Assembly (NCBI GenBank): GCA_002319925.1
Contig: DCFP01000149.1
Coordinates: forward strand, 5,560 to 23,295
DNA from: Holophagaceae bacterium UBA1801
GTDB lineage: Bacteria > Acidobacteriota > Holophagae > Holophagales > Holophagaceae
DNA: 17,736 nt
Direction of reading: 5' to 3'
Position 1 is the first letter of the stretch, and each line of letters begins with the position of its first letter. Positions 7,864-15,440 of this stretch are shown here, piece after piece. Below the pieces are notes generated by a model. It was given only the letters and a program-made list of their open reading frames with translations. It was not told the DNA's origin and searched no databases. The position numbers were made by a program, and so were the translations under genes.

Positions 7864-8514
7864 ATGACCTCGCCCCTTGCCGTCGTGTTGGGAGTCGGTC
7901 CCCTCCTCGGGGCGGCCGTGGTCCGGCGTATCGCGCGGGAAGGTATTCGTGTTGCCATGGTGGGGAAGGATCGCGGATTTCTGGATGAACAGGCGAGAGC
8001 CATTCCCGAGACGCGGGCTTTCCTGATGGATCTGAGCGAACCGGGCGCCAGCAAGATGGTGCTTCACCAGATCCAGATGGAACTCGGTCCCGTCCAGGTC
8101 TTGATCTATCACGCCTCCTCAGGAACACGCGGAACGGCTTCCAGCCTTAATCCGGAGCAGCTTCAGCGCGATCTACGCATGGATGCCACCGCACCCCTCG
8201 AAGCAGTGCAGATGGTGCTTCCGGATATGCGCAGGTCAGGGCAGGGCACGATCCTGTTCACGGGCGGCGGCCTTGCGCTCAAACCCCAAGCAGACATGGC
8301 CTCCGCATCCATGGGCAAGGCCGCGCTCCGGCAGTTGGCCCTTTGTCTGGCCGATGAGCTGGCGCCCGAGGGCATCCACGTGGCCACGGTCACCATCGCC
8401 GGATTCGTACAACGGAATTCAGCCTTCAACCCCGACCGGGTCGCTGAGGCGTATTGGCAACTCCATGTGGAGCCCAGGGAAAATTGGCGCTACGAGGTTG
8501 TGCTGCGACCGTGA
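7864..8514 (+). CDS. Atypical short-chain dehydrogenase/reductase-like protein
   Basis: A 216-residue Rossmann-fold protein of the SDR superfamily. The nucleotide loop is GVGPLLG (10-16) rather than the classical TGxxxGxG. The adenine-side acid sits in FLMDLS (53-58) and the NAG position reads YHASSG (82-87). The catalytic region is altered: the Ser strand reads ILFTGGGLAL, and the YxxxK motif reads AxxxK (A148, K152), so the general-acid Tyr is absent. Related atypical SDRs with GxGPxLG and FTGGG motifs exist, so this is a lineage feature rather than decay; whether they are enzymes is unclear. The ATG at 7864 follows GGAG by 6 bases; longer in-frame starts would overlap the leader of divergent ilvB. 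No substrate can be named. Confidence 0.8.
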   Translation: MTSPLAVVLGVGPLLGAAVVRRIAREGIRVAMVGKDRGFLDEQARAIPETRAFLMDLSEPGASKMVLHQIQMELGPVQVLIYHASSGTRGTASSLNPEQLQRDLRMDATAPLEAVQMVLPDMRRSGQGTILFTGGGLALKPQADMASASMGKAALRQLALCLADELAPEGIHVATVTIAGFVQRNSAFNPDRVAEAYWQLHVEPRENWRYEVVLRP

Positions 8515-8802
8515 CGCCAGTCGTGAAGTTGAGGTTGCTCATCGGAAAGACTATGTGTGACCCATGCGTAACCACCCGGAACCTGCTGGGAAAAGTCGAA
8601 AAAAAGGTATGTGAAATTTAAGATATAAATTGGAAGTTTCGATCGGCTTTCACCTTTTCAAGCCGGGGAAAATGCGTCAATATTGAACATTCGTCTCCAT
8701 CAGGGGAAGAGCCAGGCATTCCGCCGTTCCTCAGCGGCAACGCTCTGTTTGTGCCATTTCCGATCTTGAGCTTCTGAACGTGTGTCATGAAAGGTAATTG
8801 CC

Positions 8803-11622
8803 ATGCGCCTGCTGGACCAAGCCATGAGCAACAGCGGTGGATTGGGAGATCCCTCATCCATCCTGGCCTCGTACGCTTCCGCCTTCACCCAGACCACACG
8901 TCTCCTGAAGCTGAGCTTCGCGGAGGAGAGCGGCATCCGGGAGAACACGCTCCTGCCGCACCGGCTCACGGGTCACGAGGAGATCAACGGGGACTTCCAT
9001 TACGAACTGGAAGCCCTCTCCAGTGAAGCCGATCTCGAGCTAAAGCATTTCATCGGCGTTCCTGCGGAAATCGCGGTGCTTACGGACCAGGGTGACGAGC
9101 GCGCCATCTGCGGTCTTGTGGCGGAAGCACACCAGGAAGGCTCCGATGGCGGCTTCGCGACGTATCGTCTGGTCTTCGAATCCGGGTTCTCGGCCCTGCG
9201 CCTGCGGACCAATGCCCGGGTGTTCATGGATGTGGATGTGCTGGAGGTGACCAAGCGGATTCTCGCGGATCACCTGGATGGCAACGAGGTGCTGAAGGCG
9301 GCGTTTTCGCTCAAGGTGAACTGCGAGGCGGTCTATGCGCAGCGGCCCTTCTGGATGCAGTACAACGAGACGGACCACGACTACCTGAAGCGGATCTGGG
9401 CGCGCGAGGGCATCTCCTATGTCATCCAGACGGTGGAGGGCAGCAGCCACGCCCATCCCCAGCACGTCTTGGTGCTCTTCGACGATGTCTACACCTTGCC
9501 TGCCAATGAGTCGCCATCTTCGCGATTCCATCGTTCGGATGGCACGGAGCAGTCGGATGCGATCACCGAGTGGCATGGCCACCGCAGCATCCAGGCGGGT
9601 TCCCTGGCCCGGATGACCTGGCAGCATGCCTCGGCTTCCGCCCATCACGCCAGCGAGGAGAGCCAGGCCGATCAAGGAGAGGCCGGCAATGCCCTCGCCT
9701 CGACCCTGGAGAAGTATCAGCACCACAGACCCCTGGAGGACGAGGATGCGGAGGTGTTCTCGGACCTGGCCACGAAGCGGATGAAAGCCCTGGAGGGCCT
9801 GGTCAAGCGCTTCGAGGGAACGGGCACCATGCGTTCCTTCAGCGCCGGAACCTGGTTCACGCTCACCCAGCATCCCATCCACGACCAGGATGATCCGCAG
9901 GATCGCAATTTTGTCATCACGAGCCTGGAGGTCGAAGCGGAAAACAATCTGCCGAAGGACCTGGAGTCAACCCTTGCCGGTCTGCTCAAGAAGAATGAGG
10001 CAGCAAGGAAGCCGGAAGTCCCCTATGCCAACCGCTTCGCCTGCGTCCGCCGGGGCATCCCCATCCTTGCGGATCAGATCGCTCCTGCGAATCCGGGCCT
10101 GCTGACCGCACGCGTGGTGGGTCCCGCTGGATCCGTGGTGCACACGGACAAACTGGGACGCATCAAGGTGCGCTTCCTGTTCACGCGCAACGAGGATCAT
10201 CCCGAAGCCGGAGCCAGTGGCACGGACGCGGACTCCGCGTGGGTCCGGCAGGCGGAGACCTGGGGCAGCCAGAGCTTCGGCGGCACCTTCCTGCCGAGGG
10301 TGGGCGACGAAGTGACCATCGAATTCCTTGGGGGCGATCCGGACAAACCCATCATCGTCGGCAGTTCCCACAACCGCGCAAAGCTTCCCACGAGCTTCGG
10401 CGATGTGTCTGCGCTTCCCACCGAGAAAGCCCTTTCCGGCATCCGCTCCCAGATGCACCACGGCAGTGGCGGCAACGAGCTGATTTTCGACGACACCACG
10501 AACCAGCTGCGGACGCGGCTCGCCAGCGATCACCAGGCCTCCCACTTGAACCTCGGCTACCTCGTCCACCCCCGCAGCGGCGGCAGTGGCGTTCCCCGCG
10601 GCGAAGGCTTCGAACTGCGCACCGACGCATGGGGCGCCATGCGAGCCGAGAATGGATTGCTCTTCACCACATTTAGAACCGCAGGACCCCACCTCGAAGC
10701 CGATCCCTTCACGAGCCAGATGGAATCGAGCTTGGAGCTGGCGAATGCTCTATCCGAGACCGGCGAACAGGTGGGTGCGGAGAAGCTGGAGGCGAACGAA
10801 GCGCTGCGCTACCTGAAGGAGTCCGCCAAGGCGAAGCGGAAACAGGGTAATAGCAGAAAAGAGGTGCCTGCCTTCAAGGCACCGATACTGGGCCTGGTGA
10901 GCCCCGATGGCATCCTGAGCACGACACCCGCCAGCCATGTCCTCAGCGCCAGGGACCACCTGCACATCACCAGCGGCGAAGACACCAGCATCGGCGTGGG
11001 TAAGAAGCTAGTCACGACCATCAAGGAATCCTGGAGCGCCTTCGTCTCAAAGAGCGGCATCAAGCTATTTGCGGGCAAAGAGGACTTCGATATCCAAGCC
11101 CAGGATGGCAGCGTGCAGATCCTCGCGGATCAGAGCGTGAAGGTCACCTCCGCCAAGGATGAACTGAAAGTCCTGGCCAAGCAGTACATCAAGGTCACTG
11201 CAGGCCAGTGCCAAATCGAGCTCACCGATAAGGACGTGAACCTCTACATGGCCGGGCCGATCAATATCCACGGCAACCTGAATTTTGGAGGCGAGCAGAC
11301 TGGGCCGCCAGAACTGCCGTTCATGCCGAAGGGAGGATTAACCGGGCGGTTCAACCCTAGTAACTACATTCTCAGAGTTCATTCCGACCCCTGCGAGGAA
11401 GGACTACAGAACGATCAGTACACCCTCAAGTCCACGAACGGGGCGTACAACCAGACGAAGACCGTGAAACCGGACATGATCCCTGGCGACAAATACTTTG
11501 ATCTCGAATTTACCAACTTAGTGCCGGACACAGCTTATTCACTCGAAATACAGTATGCCGAGGATGGGGGAAAAGAATTGTTGTACAAGGATGTTCCCTA
11601 TTCCGGCCTTTGCAGCATCTAG
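8803..11622 (+). CDS. vgrG: Type VI secretion tip protein VgrG (TssI) with C-terminal extension
   Basis: A 939-residue spike protein expected to trimerise at the tip of the type VI secretion tube. It shows the gp27-like base (about 35-400; YNETDHDYLKRIWAREGISYVIQ at 187-209 is diagnostic), the gp5-like OB fold (about 430-525; DKLGRIKVRFLF, SAWVRQAETWGSQSFGG and FLPRVGDEVTIEFLGGDPD), the Vgr region with SGGNELIFDD (about 545-625), and a DUF2345-like beta-helix (about 690-825) built from repeats such as QDGSVQILADQSVKVTS. A further tail of about 100 residues (840-939) reads like a beta-sandwich (YFDLEFTNLVPDTAYSLEI) and may dock cargo. The ATG at 8803 has AAAGG 8 bases upstream. The 288-base gap before it holds an AT-rich patch (8610-8635) but no firm promoter. 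The next gene begins 17 bases after the stop, so the two are probably co-transcribed. Confidence 0.95.
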   Translation: MRLLDQAMSNSGGLGDPSSILASYASAFTQTTRLLKLSFAEESGIRENTLLPHRLTGHEEINGDFHYELEALSSEADLELKHFIGVPAEIAVLTDQGDERAICGLVAEAHQEGSDGGFATYRLVFESGFSALRLRTNARVFMDVDVLEVTKRILADHLDGNEVLKAAFSLKVNCEAVYAQRPFWMQYNETDHDYLKRIWAREGISYVIQTVEGSSHAHPQHVLVLFDDVYTLPANESPSSRFHRSDGTEQSDAITEWHGHRSIQAGSLARMTWQHASASAHHASEESQADQGEAGNALASTLEKYQHHRPLEDEDAEVFSDLATKRMKALEGLVKRFEGTGTMRSFSAGTWFTLTQHPIHDQDDPQDRNFVITSLEVEAENNLPKDLESTLAGLLKKNEAARKPEVPYANRFACVRRGIPILADQIAPANPGLLTARVVGPAGSVVHTDKLGRIKVRFLFTRNEDHPEAGASGTDADSAWVRQAETWGSQSFGGTFLPRVGDEVTIEFLGGDPDKPIIVGSSHNRAKLPTSFGDVSALPTEKALSGIRSQMHHGSGGNELIFDDTTNQLRTRLASDHQASHLNLGYLVHPRSGGSGVPRGEGFELRTDAWGAMRAENGLLFTTFRTAGPHLEADPFTSQMESSLELANALSETGEQVGAEKLEANEALRYLKESAKAKRKQGNSRKEVPAFKAPILGLVSPDGILSTTPASHVLSARDHLHITSGEDTSIGVGKKLVTTIKESWSAFVSKSGIKLFAGKEDFDIQAQDGSVQILADQSVKVTSAKDELKVLAKQYIKVTAGQCQIELTDKDVNLYMAGPINIHGNLNFGGEQTGPPELPFMPKGGLTGRFNPSNYILRVHSDPCEEGLQNDQYTLKSTNGAYNQTKTVKPDMIPGDKYFDLEFTNLVPDTAYSLEIQYAEDGGKELLYKDVPYSGLCSI

Positions 11623-11639
11623 ATCTTTCGGAGATTTTC

Positions 11640-13583
11640 ATGACAGAAACAGAGGGTTCCAAGAAAAAAAACAAAAAAAAATTTCATAACAACGAACCAA
11701 GTAAAAATACAGGCCACGTCAAACCCGTTAAGCACCCCTTTCGATTGTTGATGGACTCACACATGCACATCCAGAGCGGTGCATGTTCGACGTTACCTTT
11801 TTTGTGGGAACAGATTCCAGGACATCCGGAGTGGTCGCGTTCTACTATCCAAGATTGGGGAACTGGCAAGGCAGCGGGTACATTCAAACCAAATATCAAA
11901 AAGCTGGCTATTGCATCTGCAGGTAACACTTATGAAGTAGCAAAATCGTTTCTTCCACAAGCAGAAGCGGTCCGCAGTGAATTCCGTTCCAAGGAACCAT
12001 ATGATTCCGCTGAAGACCTTCTTTTCTGCGGCGCCGTGATGACCATGGATATGGAATACGCGCACTTTGGAGGGTATTTTGGCCTAAAAATCTATAACCC
12101 TCTTTATGAAAATGAAGACGACGCTCGAAATGACAAGGATCCTGTCGCTTATTGGCGTCCAGAGCCACATACCACGGGAAATGTTGGAAAACCTGGCTCC
12201 TCTCAAGTCGAAGGTTATCCAGAGAGTGGGGAAGCAAAATCAGCATTCTACGAGCGACTCTACACGGGTAAAAATAATGATAGGATAATAGGTTCTCTAT
12301 ATGATGAAAACGGCAAGAGACTCCATAGTATTCCTATTTATTGTAAGGTTAGAGATGCGCCTCAAGAAGAAATAACTCTATATGAGAATTGGAAAACACA
12401 GTTGCGTCGCACGCGGCAGGCGACAATAAAAGGGAAATTGAGGCTCCTGCCCATGTTTCATTATGATCCGCGACGGTGGCAGCATGGCGATAGTGAAGCT
12501 TTTAATGCGATTGGAGCTAGTGGTATATTTATAGGCTTTAAAATGTACACAGCTCAAGGCTACCGCCCATGGGAACCTCGCTTACCCCATATGGCTCAGT
12601 TCTATGCGACGTGCGAGAAAGAACAGATTCCCATCCTGAACCATTGCACGCCAAACGGCGCCTCCACCTATGACCGCGCTGACTACATACGGTTTACCCA
12701 TCCGAATGACAAACCGGAAGTAGACGGGGCGCAGAAGGAAGCGAGCAAGAGGAAATATTATTCTCAGGCGGGAGAAATCATTGATGGGAAAAATATATAC
12801 CCATATCCATCGTCCATGATAGACAACCCGCCATCAGGATTAACTGAGTACAATAAAGCTAAATTAGGAGAAATGAAGGAAAAGCGTGAGGAACTAGCCA
12901 CTCAACTGGCTGCGGTGGATTATTTCCGGGAATATTTCGTTTCACCAAGGGCCTGGAGGGTGGTGCTGCAAAAACATCCCGATCTTCGTCTTTGTCTAGC
13001 GCATTTTGGGGATAACTCTGATATGGGCCAAGATTGGGCCAAGGAGATTGTCTCCATCATGTCGGAGCCGCCAGATCACAAGGATCACAAAATCAAGCAT
13101 AAGAAGAAGAAATATCCCAATTTTTATGCAGATATCGCTTACACTTTCGTGGATCCCGGATTTCGGGCTTTCTTCAAGACGCTGCTGCTTCAGCATCCAC
13201 ATATCATCGACAATCTTCTATTCGGGACGGATTGGTTCCTGATGATCGGGGACGGAGGCGCCTTCGATACCTATTGCCGCACGGCCAAGGAATTCTTCGA
13301 TGCCATCAATAAAAGCTATTGGCCTAAAATTTCTGAAGAGAATCCCTGTAAATTTTATCGGCTTGGAGATCAAATAACGCGGATTTCGAACAATATTGTG
13401 ATAGAAAGACAATCTTTGTTCGCTCAAGAAGATGCACGTAGTAAGTATAATAAAACGGGAAAGCAAAAAGACGACGAAAAAATAATGAGGGATATCGCTT
13501 TGGATGATCCTAAAAATGCCCAAGACGAAATTCAAAAGACAGCGCTGACCATTAAAAAAATAGCCGCCAAACATGCCCATTGA
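11640..13583 (+). CDS. Amidohydrolase-fold protein, candidate VgrG-delivered type VI effector
   Basis: A 647-residue protein beginning 17 bases after vgrG; the ATG at 11640 has CGGAG about 6 bases before it. The Lys/Asn-rich N-terminus (SKKKNKKKFHNN) has no signal peptide or PAAR domain. Features of a metal-dependent amidohydrolase (Amidohydro_2-like TIM barrel) are visible in order: DSHMHI (H41, H43), MFHYDP (H274), GFKMYTAQGYRP (K301), ILNHCTPNG (H335), LCLAHFGDN (H455) and LLFGTDWFLM (D531). These match the HxH, Lys, His, His and Asp metal and catalytic positions. It is longer than usual family members because of insertions (about 150-260 and 345-425). Position behind vgrG, compact spacing and low, uneven GC favour a secreted toxin; the substrate is unknown. 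A housekeeping hydrolase carried as a passenger is the alternative. The fold is fairly sure, the effector role is inference. Confidence 0.8.
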   Translation: MTETEGSKKKNKKKFHNNEPSKNTGHVKPVKHPFRLLMDSHMHIQSGACSTLPFLWEQIPGHPEWSRSTIQDWGTGKAAGTFKPNIKKLAIASAGNTYEVAKSFLPQAEAVRSEFRSKEPYDSAEDLLFCGAVMTMDMEYAHFGGYFGLKIYNPLYENEDDARNDKDPVAYWRPEPHTTGNVGKPGSSQVEGYPESGEAKSAFYERLYTGKNNDRIIGSLYDENGKRLHSIPIYCKVRDAPQEEITLYENWKTQLRRTRQATIKGKLRLLPMFHYDPRRWQHGDSEAFNAIGASGIFIGFKMYTAQGYRPWEPRLPHMAQFYATCEKEQIPILNHCTPNGASTYDRADYIRFTHPNDKPEVDGAQKEASKRKYYSQAGEIIDGKNIYPYPSSMIDNPPSGLTEYNKAKLGEMKEKREELATQLAAVDYFREYFVSPRAWRVVLQKHPDLRLCLAHFGDNSDMGQDWAKEIVSIMSEPPDHKDHKIKHKKKKYPNFYADIAYTFVDPGFRAFFKTLLLQHPHIIDNLLFGTDWFLMIGDGGAFDTYCRTAKEFFDAINKSYWPKISEENPCKFYRLGDQITRISNNIVIERQSLFAQEDARSKYNKTGKQKDDEKIMRDIALDDPKNAQDEIQKTALTIKKIAAKHAH

Positions 13584-13600
13584 ATTCGGGAGCGTTCATT

Positions 13601-14827
13601 ATGTCCATTCGCATGATCCGTCATTTGAGGACCGCCGCCACTAAAATTCTCGCTTCCTTCCTTGCTCTTTCTGCCATTGCCGCGTTCGGGGATAAGCCTA
13701 TGGAATTTCTCTACGACACTCGTGAAGCCGCATCTCTGAAACCTTATACTTACAAGGCAGATGGCCCCTATTTGTTACATTTATTCTCTGTGCCTCAAGA
13801 TAATGCGGTAGGCACCAATGATCTGAACAATGTGATCACCCTGTTCACCTTTCAGAAAGACCGTTTGCAATCCAAGGAATACTTCCGAAACACTATAGGA
13901 AGCCTTAGCGGTGGAGGACAGTACCTACCTGAGCCATTGTCTGATCATTCCATTGGGTTCGCTCAGACCAGGCGTTTTATCATTTTTGATTTCAATACAA
14001 AAAAGGCGGAAGAACATACCATTACAACATCTATAGATAGAAATATTTTGCATGTCGGTATTGCAAATATTGATAAAAAACAATATTTCTTTGAAATTGA
14101 ATCGGATAATCCAAAATCTGAAGATTATAACGACATTACTAGAACGCTTTGGCTCATGGATTTGAATAGTAAGCCCCCTCATCTTATTAAAAAGATGGAA
14201 AAGGCAAAGGGTAGTGTGTGGTCTATCTTCAAAGACCAGCTCTTTTTTTGTGATTTTAAAAATATAGAACTCAAAGTTTATAATTCCAATCTTGGACCCT
14301 CTCATCATCCTGTTATGGATGTCCTTAATAAAAACAAAGGAAACGTAGATTTTGTAGATGTGATACCACATCCATCTTTACCTTTTGCTGTATTATCCGG
14401 CGGTGAAAATGGTGCTATGTACATTTGTTGGAATCAAGTGTTTAGAGACGAGCGCCCACAGAATTTATTTAAAAATAATGAAACCTTGAAATATTCTTTT
14501 TCTCCAGATGGTCGATGGCTGGTGTTTCAAAAGACAGACCCCGAGCCTGAACGCTCCTTCATAATGCCGGTTTCTGAGAAATACCCGTACTACCTGGGCT
14601 CCCCGATTCTTCTGGAGGGAGCCACCTTTGACAGGGATAATTTCGCTTGGACGAACAATCCTGTGTGCCTTGTGGGCTCATTTGGGAATAAGCTTTACCG
14701 CTATGACCTAACCAAGGAAGGCCACCCCGAGGCTGCCGGTTATCCTAGCTATTGGGACTATGTTGTGGACCAGGACCTGGAGAAACTCCGTAAGGCCGGT
14801 AAGCAAGGACTGAAGCCCAAGCCTTGA
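13601..14827 (+). CDS. Exported protein with a beta-propeller-like motif, candidate immunity protein
   Basis: A 408-residue protein with an N-terminal Sec signal (basic MSIRMIRHLRTAATK, then ILASFLALSAIAAF, likely cut near AFG-DKP), so it probably resides in the periplasm. The mature part is rich in short beta-strand-like stretches and has one clear TolB/WD-type blade motif, FSPDGRWLVFQK, near residues 300-310; a beta-propeller is likely but not proven. It starts 17 bases after the amidohydrolase stop, with GGGAG before the ATG; a TTG at 13580 would overlap the previous stop and is disfavoured. Tight coupling behind a putative toxin and periplasmic export suggest immunity that protects siblings from a toxin acting in the periplasm. 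The central part (about 13980-14480) is strikingly AT-rich, while both ends are GC-richer. I do not recognise a named family. Confidence 0.75.
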   Translation: MSIRMIRHLRTAATKILASFLALSAIAAFGDKPMEFLYDTREAASLKPYTYKADGPYLLHLFSVPQDNAVGTNDLNNVITLFTFQKDRLQSKEYFRNTIGSLSGGGQYLPEPLSDHSIGFAQTRRFIIFDFNTKKAEEHTITTSIDRNILHVGIANIDKKQYFFEIESDNPKSEDYNDITRTLWLMDLNSKPPHLIKKMEKAKGSVWSIFKDQLFFCDFKNIELKVYNSNLGPSHHPVMDVLNKNKGNVDFVDVIPHPSLPFAVLSGGENGAMYICWNQVFRDERPQNLFKNNETLKYSFSPDGRWLVFQKTDPEPERSFIMPVSEKYPYYLGSPILLEGATFDRDNFAWTNNPVCLVGSFGNKLYRYDLTKEGHPEAAGYPSYWDYVVDQDLEKLRKAGKQGLKPKP

Positions 14828-14858
14828 GCTTCATAGACCCCACCCACCCATTAGTCAT

Positions 14859-14887
14859 AGGCTGAAGGTAACTCAGCCTTCTCTTCA
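14859..14887 (+). terminator. Probable terminator of the vgrG-effector-immunity operon
   Basis: AGGCTGA and TCAGCCT form a perfect 7-bp stem around AGGTAAC, followed by the T-rich TCTCTTC. It lies about 30 bases after the stop codon at 14827 on the same strand. The T-run is interrupted by C, so strength is uncertain. Confidence 0.6.
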
Positions 14888-15032
14888 ACAGGCATTAACA
14901 TCATGCATTAGCTCTAGCTCCGTATGTCTATATAGCAGGATTCGAATATAATTTCAACAAAACAGAAATTGGAAATAAATTCAGGACAAAATAAGCGATC
15001 AAATTTCAACATCAGATAGCAAACCAAAAGAG
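14888..15032. other. AT-rich intergenic segment before a small ORF
   Basis: No recognisable gene. A perfect TATAAT (14947-14952) could serve as a -10 box for the small ORF that follows, but no good -35 is visible at the expected distance. Together with the adjoining terminator, small ORF and repeats, this belongs to a 613-base stretch (14828-15440) without any firmly identified gene. Confidence 0.3.
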
Positions 15033-15239
15033 TTGTCGATCGGGTTGGCAGGGATAAGCCTACAAGCCCTGATCGTGGCCACCGGAATTCGAAAAATCGC
15101 CGTATTCCCGCCTGAGGACAATTATATGGGCTTGGGTTATCTCGATTTATTTATGAAAATTGGTGCAATATTTGTGATTGCAGACATCGTTTTTGGTAGC
15201 GCCGTCAAATATCACTATTATCAAAACAAAAAATCATAA
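15033..15239 (+). CDS. Doubtful small two-helix membrane protein
   Basis: A 68-codon frame starting with TTG. It predicts two hydrophobic segments, LAGISLQALIVATGI and FMKIGAIFVIADIVFGSAV, separated by a short polar turn, with a basic tail (YHYYQNKKS). The frame stays open upstream to a TAA at 14976 without any ATG or GTG, and no clear ribosome site precedes the TTG. It could be a real small membrane protein, perhaps a third member of the type VI cargo module, or the remnant of a gene that lost its 5' end. No family was recognised. Confidence 0.35.
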   Translation: MSIGLAGISLQALIVATGIRKIAVFPPEDNYMGLGYLDLFMKIGAIFVIADIVFGSAVKYHYYQNKKS

Positions 15240-15440
15240 AAGCAAAATGATCTTGGTTTGGCGCTTTGCATCCGCTGTTTGGCTTTTGGTTTAGGGCCCT
15301 TATTGCTCTTTGGTTTAGGATCGATCTTGCCTTAGCGACGAAGAAAATTTCGAGTAGTGCTGATAATTCCAGGCCCCTTGAAATTAGGTTCCAACCTATT
15401 TCCCATTGCAACGCAATCGAGTCAGAATTTTAGTGTTTCT
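15240..15440. repeat. Intergenic region with three short direct repeats
   Basis: TTGGTTTGG (15253) and two copies of TTGGTTTAG (15286 and 15310) occur within about 65 bases, and GATCTTG appears on both sides. Small hairpins AGGTT-cc-AACCT (about 15386) and ATTGC-aac-GCAAT (15405-15417) lie closer to the end of the ligase gene. None has the T-run of a terminator. I see no gene here. Confidence 0.35.

Noticed and set aside
7651..8112. Minus-strand ORF of 153 codons overlapping the SDR gene
   Set aside because: Only its last part, the Val/Leu-rich leader, is judged real; the rest is opposite the SDR coding region.
8610..8690. AT-rich patch with TATAAA and palindrome TCAATATTGA before vgrG
   Set aside because: No matching -35 at the right spacing and no sigma-54 GG-N10-GC signature; not enough to name a promoter or operator.
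11610..11639. TTG start for the amidohydrolase gene overlapping the end of vgrG
   Set aside because: The ATG at 11640 has a good ribosome site (CGGAG) at proper spacing; the TTG has none.
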